Assembly (NCBI GenBank): GCA_032615215.1
Contig: CP128433.1
Location: forward strand, 3,121,501 to 3,185,500
Origin: Microbulbifer sp. MKSA007
GTDB taxonomy: Bacteria; Pseudomonadota; Gammaproteobacteria; Pseudomonadales; Cellvibrionaceae
Direction: 5' to 3'
DNA length: 64,000 nucleotides
The notes beneath the pieces were generated by a model. It worked only from the letters and a program-made list of their open reading frames with translations, was not told where the DNA came from and ran no database searches. Of this stretch, positions 1 through 9,452 are shown piece after piece; position 1 is the stretch's first letter; every line of letters starts with the position of its first letter. Both the position numbers and the translations under genes were made by a program.

Positions 1-786
1 TGCCAGCACAAAATTATTTATTGGCATTATGCGCCCCGCTAAGCGGGGCTCAAGATCTTTCAAATAACCATTGCAAGCTAAAATCAACTTTTCGGCCTTC
101 ACCTTTCCTCGTGCAGTTTTCACCGTAAATGGAGAAGAGCTCGAATACCCTTGCACACCACTACACTCAAAAAACCTGGCACCGGCAGAAACTGCTGCGC
201 GGGCAAGACCTAATGCAAAATTGAGAGGATGAAGATGTAGCGAACCAAAATCCAGCTGTGCGCCGAGATATCGTTTGCTACTTACAAGCTGTCGAACTTC
301 TTCTTTATCTATATACTCAACTTGCCTGTAATCATATTTCTCTCTGAGCTCTTCAGTTTCATCCTGCAGATATTTATCGTGACTGGATTTCGCTGCAAGA
401 TGCATGATCCCGCGTTTTAAATCACATTGAATCTGGTGCCTGACTATAAGACTTTCCACCAGTTGAACAGCGTTGATACTCAAATCCCAGAGCTGCTTAG
501 CGGTGTCGAACCCGAACATGGCTTCCAGATCACCCTGACTTCGCCTTTGTCCAACACCGACATGTCCTCCATTCCTTCCTGATGCGCCCCAACCAATCCT
601 ATTAGCCTCCAGAAGCACCACACGGTAGCCGCGCTCTGCCAAGTGCAAAGCACTGGAGAGTCCCGTATAACCACCACCAATGATGCAGACATCTGCCTCC
701 ACGTTACCTTCCAGGCATGGATACTCCTGAAGGTCGTTAGCTGTAGCGGCATAATAGGATTCCGTGTGCTCATCCAACCTATTCAT
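1..786 (-). CDS. puuB: Gamma-glutamylputrescine oxidoreductase-like FAD enzyme (PuuB/DAO family), 3' end cut by window
   Basis: The reading frame is open from an ATG at 786 to the left edge (262 codons, no stop). Residues about 31-62 form an FAD/NAD-binding beta-alpha-beta fold (CIIGGGYTGLSSALHLAERG followed by VVLLEANRIGWGASGRNGG), typical of DAO-type amine oxidases. In the family, PuuB oxidises gamma-glutamylputrescine to the aldehyde, releasing hydrogen peroxide and ammonia. It is divergent from a glutamine-synthetase-like gene 168 bp away, the classical partner that makes its substrate, so a polyamine-degradation role is likely. The substrate is inferred from context; other glycine/D-amino-acid oxidases share this fold. 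Confidence 0.85.
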   Translation of the reverse strand, partial: MNRLDEHTESYYAATANDLQEYPCLEGNVEADVCIIGGGYTGLSSALHLAERGYRVVLLEANRIGWGASGRNGGHVGVGQRRSQGDLEAMFGFDTAKQLWDLSINAVQLVESLIVRHQIQCDLKRGIMHLAAKSSHDKYLQDETEELREKYDYRQVEYIDKEEVRQLVSSKRYLGAQLDFGSLHLHPLNFALGLARAAVSAGARFFECSGVQGYSSSSPFTVKTARGKVKAEKLILACNGYLKDLEPRLAGRIMPINNFVLA

Positions 787-954
787 CACCTTCATATTTC
801 TACCAGATACCCTCAATGCCATTTAAATAAACGGCCCTGTTCCAATCGGCAGTATATAGTTCCTTTACACAGGAGGAATTATTTTCAGCGCAACGCTTTC
901 CGGCACTGATCATAGAATTTCACTCAGGAAGAAAAAGTAAGCAATGGCTATCCA

Positions 955-2289
955 ATGGATAAAATTACAAACTGGCTGGCAAATCACAATATTGCAGAAG
1001 TTGAATGCCTTGTTCCCGACATGTCAGGTAACGCCAGAGGAAAGTTCACCCCCACCGATAAGTTCTTAACTCAAGACAGCCGTTTACCGGAAAGCATTTT
1101 GGTGCAAACTGTCACGGGGGATTATGTCGACGAACACAATGAGCTTGTTGATCCAGCAGACACCGACATGCTCCTAATCCCTGACCCCAACTCAGTGCGC
1201 CTAAACCCTTGGGCCAATGATCCGACAGCACAAATCATTCATGACTGCCATTCTCGAGATGGGGACCCTCACCCTATCAGCACCCGTAATATTTTAAAAT
1301 TTGTCCTCGAAAAATATGCAGACAGAGGATGGAAGCCTATTGTCGCCCCTGAGGTAGAGTTTTATCTTGTAAAAAGAAACCTGGACCCGGATGAAAAGCT
1401 ATCCGCGCCTGTGGGAAGATCGGGACGCACAGAAAAAACCCGACAATCCTATAGCATTGATGCGGCCAATGAATACGAGCCCATCATTGAAGACATGTAT
1501 GATTTTTGTGAAGCTCAGGGGCTTGATGTCGACACACTGATCCACGAATCAGGCACTGCCCAGATGGAAATTAACTTTCTACATGGAGATCCACTTCATT
1601 TAGCTGACCAGGTCTTTACCTTTAAACGCACAGTGCGCGAAACGGCTCTGCGCCACGGCATTTATGCAACCTTCATGGCAAAACCGATGGAAGACGAACC
1701 TGGAAGCGCGCTGCACTTACACCAGAGTGTGGCGGATAGAAAAACCGGTGAAAATATTTTTGTCGATAATACAGGAAAAGAGAGCAATAATTTCTTGCAT
1801 TTTATTGGCGGCATGCAGAAATACACTCCCGGTTTTATTAGTTTTTTTGCTCCAAATGTAAACTCCTATCGCCGCTTTACACCTGAAATGGCCGCACCCA
1901 CCAGTCTCCACTGGGGTTACGACAACCGAACAACAGGCCTTCGGGTTCCCGACAGCTCGCCACAAAGTAAACGTCTTGAAAATCGTTTTCCCGGAGCAGA
2001 CTGCAATCCCTACCTTGCCATAGCAGCTTCTCTTGCCTGCGGGTATTTAGGAATGACCAATAAAGTCGCACCGAGCGCACCTTATCAGGGCGACTGCTCC
2101 AAAGAGTCAATTACACTTCCCCGCACCCAGGAACATGCCCTGACACTCCTATCAGATTGTGATGAAGCAACAGAAATGTTTGGCAGTAAATTCGTAAAAG
2201 CCTGGAGCGCAATCAAGAGAAATGAATATGAAGAGTTTAATCGTGTGATCAGTTCGTGGGAGAGGGAATTTCTATTATTAAATGTATAA
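955..2289 (+). CDS. puuA: Glutamine synthetase family protein, probable gamma-glutamylputrescine synthetase
   Basis: 444 residues, the usual length for the PuuA/GlnA-like family, which ligates glutamate to an amine (putrescine) with ATP. Visible landmarks are the metal-binding EVEFY at 133-137, HESGTAQMEINF near 200, the HLHQS metal/ATP motif near 255, and the NRTTGLRVP...ENRFPGADCNPY stretch near 325-360. The tyrosine adenylylation segment of true GlnA is absent, and the C-terminus lacks GlnA features. The ATG at 944 is out of frame, so 955 is taken as start; a purine-rich GGAAGAAAAAG lies 17-27 bases upstream, further than ideal. The divergent puuB-like oxidase supports polyamine catabolism; the amine specificity itself is inferred. 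Confidence 0.88.
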   Translation: MDKITNWLANHNIAEVECLVPDMSGNARGKFTPTDKFLTQDSRLPESILVQTVTGDYVDEHNELVDPADTDMLLIPDPNSVRLNPWANDPTAQIIHDCHSRDGDPHPISTRNILKFVLEKYADRGWKPIVAPEVEFYLVKRNLDPDEKLSAPVGRSGRTEKTRQSYSIDAANEYEPIIEDMYDFCEAQGLDVDTLIHESGTAQMEINFLHGDPLHLADQVFTFKRTVRETALRHGIYATFMAKPMEDEPGSALHLHQSVADRKTGENIFVDNTGKESNNFLHFIGGMQKYTPGFISFFAPNVNSYRRFTPEMAAPTSLHWGYDNRTTGLRVPDSSPQSKRLENRFPGADCNPYLAIAASLACGYLGMTNKVAPSAPYQGDCSKESITLPRTQEHALTLLSDCDEATEMFGSKFVKAWSAIKRNEYEEFNRVISSWEREFLLLNV

Positions 2290-2710
2290 ATAACCGTTCC
2301 ACTAAAAGCTAACAGAAATAATAAACTGTTATCGCCAAATTTATTTTTTCGGAAAAAACAACTCATCTTTTCCACCTCACAGGCAGAACATCACTTCCTA
2401 ATTTGTGACGATCCGAGCAAAAATATCGAAAACAATTCAAATATATTAGTTTGCCATCACCTTTTTGTTGCCTAGATGCGTATGCAGGGTAATCTCAAGT
2501 TGCCCAATTAATTAGGGCAACCGGTTTGAGAAAGCGAACGCCACTGCCGCTACCGCGGTCCCTTCCTGGCGACGGTTATCTTCTGCTGTCTTACCACATA
2601 AAAATCCAGCCTGTATTGGCCAACCAGATTTAATACGGTCCCCACAAGGGAAATACGGCTGTATACCGGCGGATTCATATATAAAAAAGCTATAAAAGGG
2701 AAAGCTAGCA
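2290..2710. other. Intergenic region upstream of the protease gene
   Basis: 421 bases with no credible gene; ORFs here are short and run antisense into the protease. AT-rich TATA-like stretches just before 2711 (around 2676-2698) could hold a promoter, but no convincing -35/-10 pair was picked out. Confidence 0.5.
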
Positions 2711-4864
2711 ATGAAGCATTTTGTAGGACTAAGCTGCACTTTAGCCTTGGCTATTAGTGCACATGCTGTTGAGCGCGTCCCCGCCACGGCGGACATGCTC
2801 TCACCACAAACTTTAGCTGCCACCGGCGGATCGGATATGGCGCTCGAAAAAGTTCGTGAGCGCACTCTCGTCAACGGCAAAACCGTAGCCCGCTACCAAC
2901 AGACTCACAAAGGCATTCCTGTCTACGGCCAAACAGTAACCAGCTCCGGGCAGGGTCTGATTACTGAGGTTCGCGGCAATGTCATCACTGGGCTGGAACT
3001 GGAAGTACCCAATATCAAAGCATTTATCAATGAAGATAATGCTATTGAGCGGGCAATGGACCACCAGATCAACTGGCGCACGCAGCAGGGCGTTATCCAG
3101 GGAGCTTTGTCAGTTCAGGCTTTGAAGCTGGAAGCACATAACCCCAAAAAGAAACTCTACGTCTATATCGATGAGCAAGACAATGCCCGCTTGGCTTACC
3201 TGGTCAACTGGGTTGAGTACGGCGATGAACCCACACGCCCCTTCTACTTTATCGATGCAATGACTGGCGAAGTTCTCAAGCATTGGGACGGCTTGAACTT
3301 TGCACAAAATGCGACAGGCCCAGGGGGCAATTCAAAGACCGGGCGCTACGAGTACGGTACTGACTACCCCCACATGATTGTTGACGACAGCTGTGCCATG
3401 GATACGGACAATGTAGAAACCGTTGATATGAACCACAGCACGAATGGCGGTAGCATCCACTCGTTCACTTGCCCGGACAATGACTATAAGTCAATCAACG
3501 GCGCTTACTCACCACTCAATGACGCACACTTCTTTGGCGGTGTGGTGTTTGATCTCTATAGCGACTGGTACAACACATCCCCTCTCACACAAAAACTGAG
3601 AATGCGGGTGCACTACAGCAACAATTACGAGAATGCCTTCTGGGATGGCAGCCAGATGACATTTGGTGATGGCCAGAGCTACTTCTACCCACTGGTTAGC
3701 CTCGATGTTTCCGCTCACGAAGTCAGCCACGGCTTTACCGAGCAAAACTCTGATTTGAATTACTACAATCAGTCCGGCGGTATCAATGAAGCCTTCTCTG
3801 ATATTGCCGGTGAAGCTGCCGAGTACTATATGCGCGGCAGCAATGACTGGTTGGTAGGGGCCGAAATCTTTAAGTCCAGCGGAGCACTCCGCTACTTTGA
3901 AGATCCAACTGACGATGGCAGCTCTATCGGACACGCCGATGACTACTACAACGGCATGGACGTACACTACAGCTCCGGCGTCTTTAACCGGGCCTTCTAC
4001 CTACTGGCGAACACCAGCGGCTGGGATACCCGCACAGCATTCGATCCCTTTGTTCTTGCCAACCAGATGTATTGGAGCGCCAATACAGATTTTGATGAGG
4101 GTGCCTGTGGTGTTTTCTCTGCGGCATCAGATTTAGGCTACGACACTGATGATGTTGCTGCCGCCTTCTCCACGGTCGGCGTTTCCACCAGCAGCTGCGG
4201 TGGCGGTGGCGGTGGTGGCGGTGGTAATGAAGGCGGAGAACTCGAAAACGGGGTTACGGAGACCGATATCGAGGGCGGCAGCGGTGATGAAGTTAACTTC
4301 ACCCTGGATGTACCTGCTGATGCCACAGACCTGTCTTTTGTAATGTCCGGCGGAAGTGGCGATGCCGACCTCTACGTTCGCTTTGGTAGCGCGCCGACCA
4401 CCAGTACTTATGACTGCCGTCCGTATAGTTCTGGCAACAATGAAACTTGTGATATCGCTGACGCTGACCTGCAGGGCGGAACCTATTACGTCATGGTGCG
4501 CGGCTACTCCTCCTTCTCCGATGTCACCCTGGTAGGCAGTTACACCGGTGGTGGCGGTGGTGGTAGCGACAGCTGGGAAGAAACCAACCTTTCTGGTTCC
4601 CGCAATAGCTGGCAGCACTTCACCATTGAGGTTGACGCTGGAGCTTCTACCCTGAGCGCCGTAATGGAAGGTGGCAGCGGAGATGCAGATCTCTATGTTC
4701 GCCACAGCCAAGAGCCTACCCGTACAGCGTACGACTGCCGCCCCTACCAGTGGGGCAATGACGAAAGCTGCACCATCAGTAATCCGGATGCTGGAACCTG
4801 GTATATCAGTATCCGCGCTTACTCTGCCTACTCTGGCGTTACCCTGAGTGCAAGCACTGAGTAA
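2711..4864 (+). CDS. Secreted M4 (thermolysin/vibriolysin-type) zinc metalloprotease with two C-terminal PPC domains
   Basis: 717 residues. A signal peptide ends near residue 19 (AHA). An FTP/PepSY-type propeptide occupies about 25-200 and acts as chaperone and inhibitor in this family. The catalytic M4 domain spans about 205-500, with the zinc motif HEVSH at 336-340 and the third ligand Glu360 in GINEAFSDI. A glycine run near 500-508 is followed by two pre-peptidase C-terminal (PPC) domains, about 520-610 and 625-717, each with the GGSGDADLYVR signature and a Cys pair. The enzyme is expected to be exported by Sec/type II secretion, autoprocessed, and to digest extracellular protein. A convergent terminator follows. 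Length and domain order match vibriolysin relatives. Confidence 0.95.
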   Translation: MKHFVGLSCTLALAISAHAVERVPATADMLSPQTLAATGGSDMALEKVRERTLVNGKTVARYQQTHKGIPVYGQTVTSSGQGLITEVRGNVITGLELEVPNIKAFINEDNAIERAMDHQINWRTQQGVIQGALSVQALKLEAHNPKKKLYVYIDEQDNARLAYLVNWVEYGDEPTRPFYFIDAMTGEVLKHWDGLNFAQNATGPGGNSKTGRYEYGTDYPHMIVDDSCAMDTDNVETVDMNHSTNGGSIHSFTCPDNDYKSINGAYSPLNDAHFFGGVVFDLYSDWYNTSPLTQKLRMRVHYSNNYENAFWDGSQMTFGDGQSYFYPLVSLDVSAHEVSHGFTEQNSDLNYYNQSGGINEAFSDIAGEAAEYYMRGSNDWLVGAEIFKSSGALRYFEDPTDDGSSIGHADDYYNGMDVHYSSGVFNRAFYLLANTSGWDTRTAFDPFVLANQMYWSANTDFDEGACGVFSAASDLGYDTDDVAAAFSTVGVSTSSCGGGGGGGGGNEGGELENGVTETDIEGGSGDEVNFTLDVPADATDLSFVMSGGSGDADLYVRFGSAPTTSTYDCRPYSSGNNETCDIADADLQGGTYYVMVRGYSSFSDVTLVGSYTGGGGGGSDSWEETNLSGSRNSWQHFTIEVDAGASTLSAVMEGGSGDADLYVRHSQEPTRTAYDCRPYQWGNDESCTISNPDAGTWYISIRAYSAYSGVTLSASTE

Positions 4865-4942
4865 TTGAGCTGATTTCCACCCAGCAGGTATCTGCTGGGT
4901 GGGCAAGCTCTAGATCGATCAAAGGATCGGTGGTGCACAAAC

Positions 4943-4974
4943 AAAAAAGGCGGCCATATTGGCCGCCTTTTTTA
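4943..4974. terminator. Bidirectional Rho-independent terminator
   Basis: A perfect 9-bp GC-rich stem (AAGGCGGCC / GGCCGCCTT) around ATATT, with A-run before and T-run after, placed between the convergent protease and symporter genes. It can stop transcription from both sides. Confidence 0.9.
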
Positions 4975-4990
4975 ATCAAACCCAGACAAA

Positions 4991-6649
4991 TTATTTATGG
5001 CTTGGGTCTTTCCAGTAGTCCTTCACCGTATCTTTCATCTCCTTGGCCAACACAGTAATACCAAACAGGTTGGGCAAGGTCATTATCACAATGGCCACTG
5101 CAGAGAGGTTCCAAATAACTGTGGTGTCCTCAATCGCAGCCCAGAAGAATGCAATAACGTAAACTATTCGGTAAGGCATTACTGCCTTGGGGCCGAAAAG
5201 GTAAATCATTGAGCGGTCGCCGTAGTATGACCAGGCAATTGCTGTAGAGAAAGCAAACAGCAGAATCCCCAGAGTTACAATCAGACCACCGTATTCACCA
5301 AAGTAACCGCGCTGGAAGGCAAGATTGGTCAGGGCCACAGAGTGCACCAGGGACTTACCCCAAATATCCACATCTTCATTGGCAAACTTACCATCTTTCA
5401 CATCCAGAACACCGCTGAAGCTGTCATCCCCCACACGGAAGTCCAGGTCTTCAGCAATAGAACGGGCGTGGATGAGGGTAAAGTCCTGGCTGTTCAGCGG
5501 GTGGCCGTCAGTCACAACAATGGAGCCGTTATAGGCCTTAACATCACTCTCCTGACCGCTCAAATACTTGAACAGCTGCTCAACATCCTGGGTATTCTTC
5601 TCATCGTAGCTACCCGCTACAACGTAAGTATCTGCACCTTCAAACAGGTTCTCGTGTTTCTCAGTCCAAACACCAGAAGAAAGAATCACAAGTCCGGTTA
5701 AGGTACAAATGATAATGGTGTCGATAAAGGGTTCCAGCAGGGAAACCATACCTTCAGAAACCGGCTCGTCTGCGCGAGCGGCGGCGTGAGCAATAGGTGC
5801 AGAGCCCTGACCCGCTTCGTTCGAGAAGAGGCCACGGTTCACACCACGGTTAAAGGCATAGGCAAAGCTCGCACCCAGGAATCCACCTACAGCCGCACTA
5901 CCGGTGAAGGCATCGCGGAAAACAGCCCCAAAGGACGGCAGAATATTTTCGTAGTTGTAGATGATAACGCCCAAGGCACCTATTACGTAGATAACTGCCA
6001 TGGTGGGAACAATGGTGGAGGTCACTTTAGCGATTCGGGTAATACCGCCAATAATCACCATGCCCAGCAAAATCGCCAGGATGCCACCCGTCAGAGCCTT
6101 CTCAACACCAAAAGAATCGTGCATTGCCTGGGCAATGTTGTTGACCTGGGGCAAGCTGCCGGTACCGAATGAACAGATAACGGTCGCGATTGCAAAGAGC
6201 ACCGCAAGCCATTTCATATTCAAGCGACGCTCCATGTAAAACATGGGGCCACCCGCGTAATAACCATCCGCTGCTTTAATACGGTATTTGTGTGACAGGG
6301 TCACTTCCACAAACTTTGTGGTCATACCCAGGAATGCGGTCATCCACATCCAAAACAGCGCAGCCGGACCACCGAGGAAAATAGCCAAGCCAACGCCACC
6401 GATATTACCGGTACCTACGGTACCCGACAGTGCTGTGGCCAATGCCTGGAAGTGGGAGGTATCACCCGGGTCTCCGGGCTTGTCGTACTTACCGCGTACA
6501 ATCTTGATCGCATGCCCAAAATAACGAAGCTGCGGAAAACCAAGATAAATGGTGAAAAAGAAACCGACTCCAAGTAACACCCAGGGGAACCAAGGTGCTG
6601 AGCCGAGCATGCCGTCTATTAACAACAGCAGATTGTTAAAGGAATCCAA
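4991..6649 (-). CDS. Sodium:alanine symporter (AGCS family) with a large soluble insert
   Basis: 552 residues; family members usually have about 450-490. The AGCS signature is clear: GTGNIGGVG at 79-87, then FVEVTLSHKYR near 113-123 and NEAGQGSAPIAHAAAR near 277-291. These proteins take up alanine or glycine with Na+ across the inner membrane. The extra length is a hydrophilic insert at about residues 327-430, between a helix ending VILSSGV and the conserved late helices, containing TYVVAGSYDE and VVTDGHPLNSQDF. It might be periplasmic or cytoplasmic. The gene is alone and converges on the protease terminator. Confidence 0.92.
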   Translation of the reverse strand: MDSFNNLLLLIDGMLGSAPWFPWVLLGVGFFFTIYLGFPQLRYFGHAIKIVRGKYDKPGDPGDTSHFQALATALSGTVGTGNIGGVGLAIFLGGPAALFWMWMTAFLGMTTKFVEVTLSHKYRIKAADGYYAGGPMFYMERRLNMKWLAVLFAIATVICSFGTGSLPQVNNIAQAMHDSFGVEKALTGGILAILLGMVIIGGITRIAKVTSTIVPTMAVIYVIGALGVIIYNYENILPSFGAVFRDAFTGSAAVGGFLGASFAYAFNRGVNRGLFSNEAGQGSAPIAHAAARADEPVSEGMVSLLEPFIDTIIICTLTGLVILSSGVWTEKHENLFEGADTYVVAGSYDEKNTQDVEQLFKYLSGQESDVKAYNGSIVVTDGHPLNSQDFTLIHARSIAEDLDFRVGDDSFSGVLDVKDGKFANEDVDIWGKSLVHSVALTNLAFQRGYFGEYGGLIVTLGILLFAFSTAIAWSYYGDRSMIYLFGPKAVMPYRIVYVIAFFWAAIEDTTVIWNLSAVAIVIMTLPNLFGITVLAKEMKDTVKDYWKDPSHK

Positions 6650-6758
6650 ACTAACCCCCCACTACTCTGACTTATTTCTGTTTGTTTTATATACAGATAC
6701 AACTGTAATTTGTTGCGCAGGTTAGCAGCTTACGCGGCACGAGAACAGTAATGTCGTA

Positions 6759-7784
6759 TTATTCGGCCACTGGGAAGAAGTGAGTTCGGTGGGGGAAGAG
6801 GCCAAATTGCCCTCCGGTATGAATAAAAACCAGGTTGTCTGAGCCCCGGTAATTTCCTTTTTTTAACTCCTGTAGCAGACCATGAAATGCTTTGCCGGTG
6901 TAGACTGGATCGAGAAGAATACCCTCCAAGCAAGCCAACTCTTTAATAGTCTGGTAAACCTCTGGCTCCGCCACCCCGTAAGCGGGACCTTTATAGTCGG
7001 CATTAACCAAAATCTTGAGGGACTCCAAATCAAGCGATACGCCAGACTGTGCCATCCACTGCGAAATATCCTCACGCACTTTCACTTGGAAATAATTAGC
7101 ACTGTCGCAAACGGCGAAACCCGTAACTTTCACACCGGCTTCCAGCAAATGGCACCCCAAGGTCAAACCCGCTTGGGTCCCACCGCTGCCAGTAGCGCAT
7201 AAAATATGATCAGGCGAGAAGCCCCTATCTGCACAGTCTGCCAATAATTCCTGAGAGGCCGAGATATAACCCCAGATGCCTAAACCGTCGCTGGCACCAG
7301 TGGGGATACAGAAAGACTTCTGCCCTCTGGACAGATACTCAGCAGCCCAGCTGTCAAAGAGGCCCTGTAAATTCCGGGAGTATTCCTCCGGTGAGTAAAC
7401 CGCAATTTCAGCACCTGCCAACTCATCCAGTAAAAGGTTGCCATCGGGATTTGCAGTGCGCTTGCCACGTAAAATCAACTGAACCTTAAACCCCAATCGA
7501 GCCCCCACCAAAGCAGTGGTACGGCAATGATTGGATTGCACTCCGCCACAAGTGATCAAAACCTGAGCCCCTTGGGCCCTGGCCTCAGCGGCAACAAACT
7601 CTAGTTTGCGCAGTTTATTTCCCGACATGCCGGACTCGGTAAGATCATCTCTCTTTATCCAAATCCTGGGCCCTCCATAAGGAAGGGAGTAAAGATCACT
7701 GATTCGGTCTAACGACTGCAGAGGTGTGGGCAGGTTCGCCAGGCGCAACCGCTTAGGCAACTCTATTGGCAGGCTCTTAAGCAC
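6759..7784 (-). CDS. PLP-dependent 1-aminocyclopropane-1-carboxylate deaminase / D-cysteine desulfhydrase family enzyme
   Basis: 341 residues, matching the family. The Schiff-base lysine is Lys57 in SGNKLRKLEF, the cofactor-phosphate region has GVQSNHCRTT at 81-90, and a glycine-rich phosphate loop ATGSGGTQAG lies near 196-205. Family members split D-cysteine to pyruvate, sulfide and ammonia or deaminate ACC; sequence alone cannot choose between them, and in non-plant-associated marine bacteria D-cysteine desulfhydrase is the safer guess. No operon partner: the upstream symporter and downstream yajC are separated by intergenic spacers. Confidence 0.88.
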   Translation of the reverse strand: MLKSLPIELPKRLRLANLPTPLQSLDRISDLYSLPYGGPRIWIKRDDLTESGMSGNKLRKLEFVAAEARAQGAQVLITCGGVQSNHCRTTALVGARLGFKVQLILRGKRTANPDGNLLLDELAGAEIAVYSPEEYSRNLQGLFDSWAAEYLSRGQKSFCIPTGASDGLGIWGYISASQELLADCADRGFSPDHILCATGSGGTQAGLTLGCHLLEAGVKVTGFAVCDSANYFQVKVREDISQWMAQSGVSLDLESLKILVNADYKGPAYGVAEPEVYQTIKELACLEGILLDPVYTGKAFHGLLQELKKGNYRGSDNLVFIHTGGQFGLFPHRTHFFPVAE

Positions 7785-8147
7785 GGTGAATTAAACCTGT
7801 TATGTCTAATTATTAGTTTTATAGATGTGACTCAGTAAGGGGACACCTCTAGCAAAAAGTTTCCGCAGAGATAGAACCAAGCTTGCTGAGTAAGCGGATA
7901 GAGGACTAGCTTTGAAAAATGAACATAAGCATGCCTTTCAGTGCTATTTATTGCTTTTTGCCTAACCTGTTTTTTTATTGAAAAATTAATCAGACAAATT
8001 AGTCCAGCCTTTGATTAATTCCGCAATTTTTCTGTGGGCTTTCAAGGCACAATAAATACTGCCCGCGCAAAAATAGTAACCAAAAAAAGCCCGGCAATTG
8101 CCAGGCTTTTTTTAGTGACGACATTCAAAGATAAACCCTGAATAGGA
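7785..8147. other. Intergenic spacer with the yajC terminator
   Basis: 363 bases. The only structure seen is the terminator hairpin at 8082-8113; the remainder is AT-rich and carries no ORF worth calling. Confidence 0.6.
8082..8113 (-). terminator. Rho-independent terminator downstream of yajC
   Basis: Near-perfect inverted repeat (AGCCcGGC AATT GCCaGGCT with one mismatch) flanked by seven A and seven T residues, 34 bases beyond the yajC stop. It indicates that yajC is not co-transcribed with a following secD here. Confidence 0.9.
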
Positions 8148-8480
8148 TTAGATCTTTTTAATCGTACCTTTGGGTAATACTGCGTGCACAGCTACTTTTT
8201 GGAACTTCAAAGACATGCTGTCTGCAACTTCCAATACGATGTAGTCCTCATCGACCTTGTCGACGCGGCCCAGCATCCCGCTGCTCATTACAACTTCGTC
8301 ACCCTTTTTCAGAGCGCCAACCAGCTCTTGGTGCTCTTTCTGGCGCTTGCGCTGTGGGCGAATAATGAAAAACCACATGAATGCAAACAAACCCGCAAAC
8401 ATCAGCAGGGTTATCATCGGATTACCCTGTGCTGCCGGCGCCGCTTCCTGTGCCATGGCGGAGGGGATAAAAAAGCTCAT
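8148..8480 (-). CDS. yajC: Preprotein translocase accessory subunit YajC
   Basis: 110 residues with the typical single N-terminal membrane helix (TLLMFAGLFAFMWFFIIRP) followed by QRKRQKEHQELVGALKKGDEVVMSSG, a strongly conserved YajC segment. YajC associates with SecDF and SecYEG in the inner membrane. The ATG at 8480 is preferred over a TTG four codons upstream because GAGG lies 6-7 bases before it. In most proteobacteria secD and secF follow directly; here a strong terminator follows instead, so secDF must be elsewhere or this is a separate yajC locus. Confidence 0.95.
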   Translation of the reverse strand: MSFFIPSAMAQEAAPAAQGNPMITLLMFAGLFAFMWFFIIRPQRKRQKEHQELVGALKKGDEVVMSSGMLGRVDKVDEDYIVLEVADSMSLKFQKVAVHAVLPKGTIKKI

Positions 8481-8591
8481 GCAAAACCTCAAAGAGTCAG
8501 CCTATTAAATTGCCGCCAACTCTAACGGGTTTGCCCCGCCGAGGCAACGGATTGGGCCGATCCCGTAGAGACCGGCCAAACCAATCCACAC

Positions 8592-9036
8592 TCAGAACCT
8601 CTGGCGGACCTGCCGGCGGTAGCCAGTAGGAGACATCCCGGTCCAGCGTTTGAACGCGCTGGTAAAACTGGTTCGATCAGAGAAATCGAGAATTCGTGAG
8701 ATTCCATCAACGCTCAGCGCAGTATCTTTGAGGAAATGCACCGCGTGACGAAAACGAACATGGTCACGTAAAGATGCAAAACTGAGGTTGTGTTCCTGCA
8801 ACCGGCGTTGCAGAGTCCGGGTGGACATACTTAGGTCGGACGCTACCGGGCGAATAGCGAGAGAGGCCTTACCGATACGCTGCTCCAGCACATCTATTAC
8901 CCGTGCGGCAATACCAAAACTGGTTGCTTCGGGGGGCCAGCAGCTGGTCGAGAATATTCGGGTCTCCGGATATTCTGGCCTGCTGAAGTGATTTGTCTTC
9001 AGAGAGCGAAGTCTGGTCGGGCTGAGTATGGTTCAT
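8592..9036 (-). pseudogene. AraC-type helix-turn-helix regulator interrupted by a one-base frameshift (possibly a sequencing error)
   Basis: An ATG at 9036 preceded by AGGAG opens a frame that runs to a run of six C (minus strand, 8936-8931). Removing one C joins it to the downstream frame and gives a 147-residue protein. The C-terminal 100 residues form a complete AraC DNA-binding domain with two HTH motifs (SDLSMSTRTLQRRLQEHN and GISRILDFSDRTSFTSAFKRW, then GMSPTGYRR). The N-terminal part is short and has no recognisable ligand domain. If the sixth C is an error, the gene is intact; if real, the DNA-binding part could start only from a GTG at 8891. Confidence 0.75.
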
Positions 9037-9452
9037 CGAGCTGCTCCTATTGAGTTCCGTGAGCCGCAGTTATTTTTCTATGTCCGCATCCAGCGAATCC
9101 CGGTTGCCCCTGCCCACACCAACACAACATCAACTTCGGCGGACGACTACGTGATGCGGGATGCACCAAAAAACAGACATCGAATCCTTCACAGAGATGT
9201 ACAATTTTTAAACTAACCGCTCCGGCAATTCCCGCAGAGAGACTCTCTCTAGCCGGCGCACCTTTCCTTTACAACTGCCAGTATAGACCAAGAATTAAGA
9301 AAGCAAGGGGCGACAGTGCTTTTTTTCATCTTATTGTGTACCAAGGGCCAAAAATACTTACTTTCGGTACCCACATGTCGCCTTTGAGTCCGAAAGGTAG
9401 GGGCTACAGCAGACCAAGCACCAGTCCAGCCCCGCCCCTCAGAGTCTGGCAA
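9037..9452. other. Intergenic region between the AraC-type gene and bcp
   Basis: 416 bases. Two short ORFs (one on each strand) have no recognisable features. No strong hairpin with a T-run was found after bcp. Nothing further seen. Confidence 0.4.

Noticed and set aside
4198..4230. GGT/GGC-rich tract as a variable repeat
   Set aside because: It encodes the polyglycine linker between catalytic and PPC domains; no sign of variation in a single sequence.
4133..4906. 257-codon ORF antisense to the protease PPC domains
   Set aside because: Shadow of repeated glycine/alanine codons in the M4 protease C-terminus.
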